Source: a virus
DNA: 46,242 nucleotides
Direction: 5' to 3' (one strand)
IMG/VR virus record: IMGVR_UViG_3300025585_001486
Location: 1-46,242 of that record
Position 1 is the first letter of the stretch. Every line of letters begins with the position of its first letter. This document shows, in pieces, positions 40,877 through 46,242 of the stretch. The notes beneath the pieces are model-generated. The model was not told the origin of the DNA, did not search any database, and saw only the letters and a list, made by a program, of their open reading frames with translations. The position numbers were made by a program, and so were the translations under genes.

Positions 40877-40897
40877 TGCCCGTCCCCTAGACGGGCA
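40877..40897 (+). terminator. 8-bp hairpin after primase gene
   Basis: TGCCCGTC pairs perfectly with GACGGGCA around CCCTA, five bases after the primase stop. No T tract follows. Together with the next hairpin it forms a two-stem leader before the UvrD-like helicase, suggesting attenuation or RNA processing. Confidence 0.5.
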
Positions 40898-40922
40898 GTG
40901 CGCTGCGTAGGGGTACACAGCC

Positions 40923-40946
40923 GGGCGGGGTAGAGGTGCCCCGCCC
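40923..40946 (+). terminator. 8-bp GC hairpin before UvrD-like gene
   Basis: GGGCGGGG at 40923-40930 pairs with CCCCGCCC at 40939-40946 around an eight-base loop that contains a GAGGTG ribosome-site-like sequence. It ends 16 bases before the helicase ATG and could influence its translation. Confidence 0.5.
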
Positions 40947-40962
40947 ACACTGAAAGGCTGCG

Positions 40963-42582
40963 ATGACGTCCACTGAATACCGCATTGTGGGCCCTCCCGG
41001 GACAGGGAAAACCACGACCGCAAGCCGGCTGATTACGGAAGCCTGTCAAGAGTACGGGAGCGAGAACGTCCTCGCGGCGAGCTTCACGCGAACGGCGGCG
41101 CGTGAATTGGTCCGGCGCGATTTACCGATGAACGAGGAGCAAATCGGGACGCTCCACGCGCTCTGCTACCGGATGATGGACCGGCCGACCATCATCAGCA
41201 AAACGCACCTGAAGGACTGGAACGCGGAACATCCGAGCTGGGCCTTTGAAGGCGGAGCGGTGTCGGATCTCGACGATCCCTATGCGGATCCCGAGGCCGG
41301 CGGGGCGCAAGAGGGCGACCGGATCGTGCAGGACTATCATCGGCTGCGGGGCTTGATGCTGCCACAAGAGGAATGGCCGATGCGGGTGCAGTGGTTCGCC
41401 GAGGCCTGGCAGGACTTCAAAGAACAGACCAGGACGATCGACTTTACCGATCTGATTGAGACGTGCCTGAAGGAGAAGACGGCCATTCCGAACGGCGCGG
41501 CGGTGTTCTTTCTCGATGAAGTGCAGGACTTCAGCCCGCTCGAATTGGCCCTGGCGCGACACTGGGGGAGCCAGGCCGAGAAGGTGTATCTGTTGGGCGA
41601 CGAAGACCAGACCTTGTACACGTTTAAGGGGGCGGTGCCGGATACGTTCTTGACGCCGGAGCTGCCGGCCGATCAGGTGACGGTGCTCTCGCAATCGTAC
41701 CGGATTCCCCGGTCGGTGCATACGGCGGCGGTGCGGTGGGTCGAAGGGATGAGCCGGCGGATGCCGAAAGAGTATCAACCACGAGACGCGGATGGGCTCG
41801 TCGAACAGCTGCCGATTACCTACAAGTACCTGGCGCCGCTCAAGGATCAGTTGGATGAATGGATGGACGCGGGCAAGAGCGTGGCGTTCCTGGCGAGCTG
41901 TAGCTTCTTTGTGGATCCCGTCAAGCATCAACTCAGAGAGTGGGGCATTGCGTTCCACAATCCGTACCGGAAGCAACGAGGCGACTGGAACCCGTTGACG
42001 GGGCGGGCGGGGACGGTGAGCGCGGCGGATCGGCTGTTGGCGTTCCGGCAAGTGGCCGACGTCGGGCGGTGGTGGACCTATCGAGAGTTGTGGACGTGGG
42101 CGGCGGCCTTGGAGGCCGACACGGTGTTTGCGCGGGGGGCGAAAACGGCGATGCGGCGGAAGGCCGAGGACGAAGCGACGGCGGCGCTGGCGGTGGAAAC
42201 AGCGGACCTCGAAGCGTGGATGCCGAGCGAGGAGACGGCGAACGCGGCGACGGCGGGCGATGCCGAGTGGCTGCTCGGGCATGTGCTCAAGACCTACGAG
42301 AAGCCGATGGGGTACGCCGGGCGTGTGTTGCAGGCGCGGGGCCCGGCGGCGCTGCGATCACGGCCACTGGTGTCGATCGGGACGATCCACAGCTACAAGG
42401 GGGGCGAAGCCGATGTGGTGGTGCTGTTTCCGGATCTCTCGCCGGCGGGCTATCGGGAATGGACCACGCCGGGGGACGCGCAAGACAGTGTGCGGCGAAT
42501 GATCTACGTGGGGATGACCAGAGCGAGAGAGGCCCTGTATTGGGCGCAACCGTGCGGGATGAGCATAGGGGGGTATCTATGA
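40963..42582 (+). CDS. UvrD/PcrA-like SF1 DNA helicase
   Basis: 539 residues. Motif I GPPGTGKT (10-17), Ia SFTRTAARE, II FFLDEVQDFSP, III LLGDEDQTLYTFKGA, IV QSYRIPRSV, V GTIHSYKGGEADVVVLFPDL, VI YVGMTRAREALYW: the full set of an SF1A helicase. It unwinds duplex DNA 3' to 5' in replication or recombination. A low-complexity acidic/Ala insert (~405-430) breaks the C-terminal motor. It overlaps the next start (ATGA). Confidence 0.92.
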   Translation: MTSTEYRIVGPPGTGKTTTASRLITEACQEYGSENVLAASFTRTAARELVRRDLPMNEEQIGTLHALCYRMMDRPTIISKTHLKDWNAEHPSWAFEGGAVSDLDDPYADPEAGGAQEGDRIVQDYHRLRGLMLPQEEWPMRVQWFAEAWQDFKEQTRTIDFTDLIETCLKEKTAIPNGAAVFFLDEVQDFSPLELALARHWGSQAEKVYLLGDEDQTLYTFKGAVPDTFLTPELPADQVTVLSQSYRIPRSVHTAAVRWVEGMSRRMPKEYQPRDADGLVEQLPITYKYLAPLKDQLDEWMDAGKSVAFLASCSFFVDPVKHQLREWGIAFHNPYRKQRGDWNPLTGRAGTVSAADRLLAFRQVADVGRWWTYRELWTWAAALEADTVFARGAKTAMRRKAEDEATAALAVETADLEAWMPSEETANAATAGDAEWLLGHVLKTYEKPMGYAGRVLQARGPAALRSRPLVSIGTIHSYKGGEADVVVLFPDLSPAGYREWTTPGDAQDSVRRMIYVGMTRAREALYWAQPCGMSIGGYL

Positions 42583-42767
42583 ATCTCTTTGACGGGGATC
42601 GGGAACGGCATGTGCCGGGACGGACACCGAAGATCGTGGGCGGACGGAAGCCGGCGGCGGGCATCATGCGAGCCTCGCCGGGCTTTCGGCTGCGGGTGAC
42701 GCAATCGGTGCGGAATGGCAATTACGCGAAGATGGGGTTGAGGAAATTGTTTGGAGACAGTAAATGA
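42579..42767 (+). CDS. Small basic protein
   Basis: 62 residues behind AGGGGGGTATCT and coupled to both neighbours. Strongly basic (FDGDRERHVPGRTPKIVGGR; FRLRVTQSVRNGNYAKMG), likely to touch nucleic acid. No family recognised. Confidence 0.65.
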   Translation: MNLFDGDRERHVPGRTPKIVGGRKPAAGIMRASPGFRLRVTQSVRNGNYAKMGLRKLFGDSK

Positions 42768-43051
42768 GTCGATGGGCACAGGCGAAACAACTCATTGAGT
42801 TCGATTGGAGGGCAGCATGGCAGGACGTGGCACGCGGCACGATGGGCGAGCAGCCGGCACAGGTGTATCAGCTCGTCGAGGCAATGGACCAGGCGTATCA
42901 CCGAAAGGACAAGGCGGGGTTTCTCGCGCTCAAAGCTCAGCTCGTGAAGCAGCCCTCGTGGATCGGATCGAGCGATTCCTCAAGCAGCAACCCGCCTGCT
43001 GGGTGCGGAAAACCCACGGCAGTTCCTACACAGCTGGATTGCCTGATTTGA
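42764..43051 (+). CDS. Small helical protein overlapping nuclease gene
   Basis: 95 residues behind GGAGACAGTAA. Residues 1-65 are well-formed helix (WAQAKQLIEFDWRAAWQDVA; YQLVEAMDQAYHRKDKAGFL). The last ~30 (SSDSSSSNPPAGCGKP) are low-complexity and read across the start of the nuclease in another frame. The nuclease lies in the -1 frame, so a frameshift joining the two is conceivable; simple overlap is equally possible. Confidence 0.62.
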   Translation: MSRWAQAKQLIEFDWRAAWQDVARGTMGEQPAQVYQLVEAMDQAYHRKDKAGFLALKAQLVKQPSWIGSSDSSSSNPPAGCGKPTAVPTQLDCLI

Positions 43052-43218
43052 TCGGGTGTCTGCGGGGGCGGTTCTTTGCGATCGAAGTGAAGCGGCCCGG
43101 GGAGCAGCCGACGGCTCTCCAGGTCCAGGTGTTGCAGGCCATGCGAAACGCCTATGGCTACGCGATGTGGGCGGATCGGTTCGAGGATGTCGTGCAATTT
43201 GTGCGGGAAGTCGCTTGA
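42958..43218 (+). CDS. VRR-NUC nuclease
   Basis: 86 residues from GTG at 42958; the ribosome site is weak and the true start uncertain. VRR-NUC features: RIERFLKQQ helix, VRKTHGSSYTAGLPDLIG (GLPD at 27-30) and AIEVKRPGEQPTALQ (E43, K45), the PD-(D/E)xK active site, then QVLQAMRNAYGYAMW. Such small phage nucleases are structure-specific, probably resolving junctions or processing flaps during replication. Its stop codon lies inside the -35 box of the next promoter. Confidence 0.82.
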   Translation: MDRIERFLKQQPACWVRKTHGSSYTAGLPDLIGCLRGRFFAIEVKRPGEQPTALQVQVLQAMRNAYGYAMWADRFEDVVQFVREVA

Positions 43219-43253
43219 CATTTGTGTATCGTAGAGTATCATGCCGGTATCAT
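43215..43253 (+). promoter_or_regulatory. Promoter with three GTATC repeats
   Basis: TTGACA at 43215-43220, a 16-bp spacer, TATCAT at 43237-43242. GTATC occurs at 43226, 43236 and 43247, about one helical turn apart, spanning the promoter. Repressor bound here would block polymerase. It drives the accessory genes from 43267 onward. Confidence 0.62.
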
Positions 43254-43266
43254 TGGAGGGACGGCC

Positions 43267-43404
43267 ATGAGCGACGGGGGGATGACCGCGTGCGACTGGG
43301 GGTTGCTTGTCGTGGGATTGATGCAGGTCGCCAATTGTCTGTGGACGATGGTGTTGACGGGAGCCATTATGCGATTGGAAAACAAATTAAAGGTGGCATC
43401 ATGA
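43267..43404 (+). CDS. 45-residue membrane protein
   Basis: Start at 43267 behind TTGGAGGGACGGCC. One or two hydrophobic segments (WGLLVVGLMQVANCLW; MVLTGAIM) and a basic end (RLENKLKVAS). First gene after the regulated promoter. Function unknown. Confidence 0.65.
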   Translation: MSDGGMTACDWGLLVVGLMQVANCLWTMVLTGAIMRLENKLKVAS

Positions 43405-43685
43405 GCGACGGGACGGTGCGGCGATATCAACGATCATCTCTAGATGTCACTGACGCAGACTGTGATTCGGAATGGGTAAAAGCCTCCGACTACGACGCGC
43501 TCCGCACGCAGGCGCGGGAGCTGGCGGAAGAGTTGAGGAAATTGGCAAATGAGGCATCGGGATTTGAAGCGATGTCGTCAGACGCACACCACGGGTATAC
43601 CAATAAACTTATTTTACGTGCAAGAGTTGAAGAGGCGCGGGCTGTATTAGCCAAGGCCCAGGCGGTGCTGAAGGAGGGGGCGTGA
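43401..43685 (+). CDS. Coiled-coil accessory protein
   Basis: 94 residues, coupled by ATGA. A polar N-terminus with EWVKASDYDALRTQARELAE, followed by two helices (ELRKLANEASG and RARVEEARAVLAKAQAVLKE). The 'SDYDALRTQARELAEEL' style is common in phage accessory proteins, function unknown. Confidence 0.72.
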   Translation: MSDGTVRRYQRSSLDVTDADCDSEWVKASDYDALRTQARELAEELRKLANEASGFEAMSSDAHHGYTNKLILRARVEEARAVLAKAQAVLKEGA

Positions 43686-43879
43686 AGAAAACCTATCTCT
43701 GGCATAACGAAGATGATGCCAAACAGGCAGTGAAACTCATTCGTGCTGAACGGAAACGGGTGCGGAGGATGGTGGAGGCGGTGCTTAAAGAGGCAAAAGA
43801 AGCCCACTTTGGAGAGGTATTGCTTGGGCATGAGTTGGCCTGCGACGACATCCTCGCCAGGCTGAAGGAGGGGAGATGA
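43682..43879 (+). CDS. Small helical protein
   Basis: 65 residues; GTG start behind AAGGAGGGGGC, coupled both sides. Mostly basic helix (DDAKQAVKLIRAERKRVRRM then VEAVLKEAKEAHFGEVLLG). Unrecognised. Confidence 0.68.
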   Translation: MKKTYLWHNEDDAKQAVKLIRAERKRVRRMVEAVLKEAKEAHFGEVLLGHELACDDILARLKEGR

Positions 43880-44229
43880 TGGAGCGCGAAGAAATCAAAA
43901 ACGCTGTGATCGAGAGCGCCGTGATTGATATTGCCGACAGAGGATTTCTCACGGTATGGGTGCATCTCGATTACGGGGGGAGCGGTCAAGGGTTTGGAGG
44001 GTATGCGCTTTATCTGCCGAAATCGTGGACACATCACAGACTACGGGAGGGGGCCGCTGGTCATTTTCTCTACCGCGTGATGGAGATAGCGGGAGTCGGG
44101 AAATGGGACCAACTGAAGGGGAAGACGGTTCGCGTGAAGATCGTAAATGGTCTGGTTTCTGCGATTGGCCATATCGTGAAAAATGATTGGTTTGACCCAG
44201 GTAAGGATTTTAAGGAGACATCAGCATGA
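43876..44229 (+). CDS. Hypothetical alpha/beta accessory protein
   Basis: 117 residues, ATGATG start behind GGAGGGGAG. Mixed fold with GFLTVWVHLDYGGSGQGFGG, YLYRVMEI-like helix (HFLYRVMEIAGVGKWDQL) and KTVRVKIVNGLVSAIGHIVK. This resembles a small phage domain with a GxGQGFGG loop seen in many accessory regions; function unknown. Confidence 0.72.
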   Translation: MMEREEIKNAVIESAVIDIADRGFLTVWVHLDYGGSGQGFGGYALYLPKSWTHHRLREGAAGHFLYRVMEIAGVGKWDQLKGKTVRVKIVNGLVSAIGHIVKNDWFDPGKDFKETSA

Positions 44230-44333
44230 TCCCCCGCCGCCAGTTTATGAAGGTGAGTATTGGAACGGTGGCTGCAATTGAACGGCTTGAACATCTTTTA
44301 GCCTTAACCCTCTTGCGACAGGTGCGGGGATGA
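44226..44333 (+). CDS. 35-residue helical peptide
   Basis: Coupled by overlaps on both sides (ATGA). Basic N-terminus MIPRRQFMKVSI then a leucine-rich helix (VAAIERLEHLLALTLLRQV). Supported mainly by coupling; may be regulatory or a leader peptide. Confidence 0.5.
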   Translation: MIPRRQFMKVSIGTVAAIERLEHLLALTLLRQVRG

Positions 44334-44560
44334 TGAAATTAACGAAACAACAGCAGGACGCTAGATTGAGGCCGCATCGGGTTAATGGCCGATGGTTTTA
44401 TCTAGGTGATGGTCGTGGCATTGAAGCGTGTTCATTTCATGCCCATCAAACGGCGATTTACAGCATACCCGTACAAGTGCTGCTTCGTGCCTTGGATAAA
44501 TGCGGCTACCTTGACCAGTGGGATCGCAAGCAACAGACACTCAAGAAGGTGCAGCCATGA
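44330..44560 (+). CDS. Small accessory protein
   Basis: 76 residues. The segment RVNGRWFYLGDGRGIEACSF followed by HQTAIYSIPVQVLLRALDKC suggests a small beta-alpha fold. Coupled to both neighbours. Unrecognised. Confidence 0.68.
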   Translation: MMKLTKQQQDARLRPHRVNGRWFYLGDGRGIEACSFHAHQTAIYSIPVQVLLRALDKCGYLDQWDRKQQTLKKVQP

Positions 44561-45180
44561 CCGACCACGCGACACGGGCGAGAGAGCTATACGCCACTAT
44601 TCGAGGGCGATTGATTTATCCATCGAACGCAGAGGATGAAAAGGCCGCTGCTATTGAACTCATCGCCGCCGCCTTGGACCAGGCCGCGCAGGAGGCGGTG
44701 AAAGACATGGAGCAGCGCAAGGATGCCGCTTACCTGGAACGCAATCAGGTGGTGGCGGCATTGGCGAAATGTTTCCCGTCAGGTAAGGCCAGAACGGCAA
44801 TAGAGGGATGGTCAGAGGATTGGCATAACTGTGTCTATATCGACCTGCCGACCGGTCAAGTGTCCTGGCATTATCACGATTCGCAAGCCTATCTCTTCGT
44901 TGGGGTGCCGCATTATCTCAGCGCATGGGATGGACATAGCACAGAAGAAAAGTACAGACGGCTCGCCCAGCTTCAGGCCGCGCAGCCGGTGTGGAGCAAG
45001 GATCGGCCAAAGGTGGCGGGGTGGTACTGGTGGAGACATGGTGGATGCGACAGAGTGAGGTATGTCCATTCTGTTAAAGATAATCTCCTGCGCGTTGAAG
45101 CGCCTGATGGTTGGTTTGAAGATATACATAATGTTGGCGGCGAATGGGCAGGCCCCTTGCCCCTGCCGAGGGAGGCGTAG
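44557..45180 (+). CDS. Phage accessory protein with WDGHSTEEKYRRL motif
   Basis: 207 residues; start at 44557 coupled by ATGA. Helical N-terminus (~20-75), then CVYIDLPTGQVSWHYHDSQA and AWDGHSTEEKYRRLAQL, a motif I know from phage accessory proteins, and a C-terminal domain with VAGWYWWRHGG and WAGPLPLP. The two halves may be a fusion of two common phage modules. Biochemical function unknown. Confidence 0.75.
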   Translation: MTDHATRARELYATIRGRLIYPSNAEDEKAAAIELIAAALDQAAQEAVKDMEQRKDAAYLERNQVVAALAKCFPSGKARTAIEGWSEDWHNCVYIDLPTGQVSWHYHDSQAYLFVGVPHYLSAWDGHSTEEKYRRLAQLQAAQPVWSKDRPKVAGWYWWRHGGCDRVRYVHSVKDNLLRVEAPDGWFEDIHNVGGEWAGPLPLPREA

Positions 45181-45181
45181 G

Positions 45182-45553
45182 ATGGAGACGAAAAATCTCG
45201 ATAAGCTGATGGCGCAGGCGACGCCTGGACCATGGAATGATTTTGTGCTCGACGCACCGAAGAATTCTATCGGGCAGTATGTGCAGCAATGCGTTGACGC
45301 TTCTGGTGGTGATGAGTTTATGTTTGTGAGTGCGCCACATCCAGACGGCGGGGATGCTGATATTGCTCACGTTGGGAACGGTCCAAAGGGAAAAGCGAAC
45401 GCCAAGTTGGTTGCCCTCTTCGGCACCCACGGCCCCGCGCTGGTGGCGGTGCTGAAGCAATGCGTCGAGGCGCAGAATCGTATTGATGGAGCCGTTGCGC
45501 AATCAATGGCTCGGCAAATCCTCGTTAAGATTGACCAGGAGGCGACGAGATGA
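45182..45553 (+). CDS. Second TPGPW-type phage protein
   Basis: 123 residues behind GGGAGGCGTAGG. N-terminal ATPGPWNDFVLDAPK, then SAPHPDGGDADIAHVGNGPK and KANAKLVALFGTHGPALVAV, the same order as in the protein at 3481-3831, so the two are diverged relatives in opposite arms. Role of the family unknown. Confidence 0.78.
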   Translation: METKNLDKLMAQATPGPWNDFVLDAPKNSIGQYVQQCVDASGGDEFMFVSAPHPDGGDADIAHVGNGPKGKANAKLVALFGTHGPALVAVLKQCVEAQNRIDGAVAQSMARQILVKIDQEATR

Positions 45554-45708
45554 TAGACGCTGAAAAATTCCGCAATATGCCTACGGGTAGCAAAGATGGC
45601 GGCCCCTATTATTTTGCCAGGCCGTTGCCTGACCCGTGGATTTGCCGCCTGCGTGATGCGTGGGAAGTATTAGTGGGGCAAGCTGTAGCAGTCAAATTCA
45701 GGCTCTAA
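45550..45708 (+). CDS. 52-residue accessory protein
   Basis: Coupled by ATGA to the previous gene. Aromatic/Pro-rich (DGGPYYFARPLPDPWICRLR) with a short C-terminal helix-strand. Unrecognised. Confidence 0.6.
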   Translation: MIDAEKFRNMPTGSKDGGPYYFARPLPDPWICRLRDAWEVLVGQAVAVKFRL

Positions 45709-45720
45709 ACAGGAGGCGAC

Positions 45721-45951
45721 ATGCCAGAAGTGATGTGGGTATGGGATTACGAACGACGAGATTTAGGATCATGGCCTACTGACTACAAAGGGCATAATAA
45801 GCCCACTCCCATCCTCACGCTCGACCAGATTGAGGCGTGGTTGAGGAAAGCACGACTCAAGGCCGATCTTGAAGCTGAAAACAATGGGTACGAATCAGCT
45901 ATTGACGACCTGCTCGACCAGGTGCAGGCGTGGCGCAAGGGTGGACAATGA
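45721..45951 (+). CDS. Small accessory protein
   Basis: 76 residues behind AGGAGGCGAC. Trp-rich start (VMWVWDYERRDLGSWP) and an acidic helix (LDQIEAWLRKARLKADLEAE). Coupled to the last gene. Unrecognised. Confidence 0.68.
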   Translation: MPEVMWVWDYERRDLGSWPTDYKGHNKPTPILTLDQIEAWLRKARLKADLEAENNGYESAIDDLLDQVQAWRKGGQ

Positions 45952-46049
45952 ATCTTAAACCAGGTTGGTTAAAACGGCAAATTACCGCAGCGAAGCAGGA
46001 CTTCAAACGGTGGCCTGCATGGATGAAGCGTGAGGCTGTGAAGAAATAA
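45948..46049 (+). CDS. 33-residue basic peptide
   Basis: Overlaps the previous stop (ATGA). Highly basic amphipathic helix (WLKRQITAAKQDFKRWPAWM). Last gene before the terminal repeat; may bind membrane or nucleic acid. Confidence 0.52.
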   Translation: MNLKPGWLKRQITAAKQDFKRWPAWMKREAVKK

Positions 46050-46087
46050 CCGTGGGGGAGCCTGAAGGCCGCTCAGGTGAAAGAGTC

Positions 46088-46242
46088 AGCGCGTTGCGTC
46101 GTATGGCGTGTCGGCTACCCTCCCCCACACACAGAACGGGTCGAGGGTGTCTGCCGGATATAACGAAGAAGGCGGGGACACGCCACGGAACTATGCCCCC
46201 TGCCGCCGTGGCGGGGCTTTAACGCATCCCTCGACCCCACAA
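46088..46242. repeat. Terminal direct repeat, right copy
   Basis: Matches 1-159 except for two fewer CA units. It includes a second copy of the folded element (46138-46237). Joining the ends puts the accessory operon (to 46049) directly upstream of the genes at 171-783. Confidence 0.93.

Noticed and set aside
1-46242. tRNA genes and CRISPR arrays
   Set aside because: No cloverleaf with a GTTCRANYC arm and no regularly spaced repeats of CRISPR length were seen; the phased GTATC and TGAGTAA sites are too short.

Overview
The window reads as one complete double-stranded DNA phage genome of about 46.09 kb. The first ~159 bases recur at the end (1-159 and 46088-46242, differing only in a CA microsatellite), so the molecule is circular, circularly permuted or terminally redundant. 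High GC, strong GGAGG ribosome binding sites, lipoproteins, an O-antigen ligase-like membrane protein and Sec signal peptides point to a Gram-negative host; I cannot name the genus. The virion genes (P22-size portal, HK97-type coat, Bbp16-like cement protein, gp4-like adaptor, gp10-like tail hub of 475 residues, three ejection-type proteins, spike-like adhesins) indicate a short-tailed podovirus related to the BPP-1/P22 group. A tyrosine recombinase suggests a temperate phage, but no CI-like repressor is visible.

Layout. (1) 171-783, plus strand: the last small genes of the right arm, continued across the junction. (2) 889-5664, minus strand: eleven tightly packed genes, ending with a DUF3560/adenine methyltransferase protein. 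(3) 5665-6547: a gene-free control region with two perfect DnaA boxes, seven copies of TGAGTAA, a ~46-bp diverged inverted repeat and operator-like dyads; it is the likely replication origin and early promoter region. (4) 6548-33271, plus strand: small and large terminase, portal, scaffold, coat, cement protein, then an unusual cassette of five signal-peptide proteins with an O-antigen ligase-like protein, a lytic transglycosylase and lysis candidates, tail adaptor and hub, cupin, ejection proteins and adhesins. (5) 33277-34789, minus strand: small protein, lipoprotein, integrase. (6) 34990-46049, plus strand: ribbon-helix-helix regulator, SF2 helicase, HNH endonuclease, zinc protein, archaeo-eukaryotic-type primase, UvrD-like helicase, VRR-NUC nuclease, and a string of small accessory genes.

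How it fits together. The phage encodes primase- and helicase-like proteins and a nuclease but no recognisable DNA polymerase. This agrees with a host-dependent, DnaA-assisted origin in the control region. Short TATCGTAC-like sites recur at the control region, before the portal gene, before the ribbon-helix-helix gene and before the right-arm accessory genes, which suggests one regulator acting on several promoters. The most unusual part is 15382-20450: five exported proteins (one with tail-fibre repeats, one lectin-like) surround an O-antigen ligase-like protein, and the genes from 16902 on are joined by start/stop overlaps. I infer a host-surface remodelling or receptor-masking module carried in the late operon.
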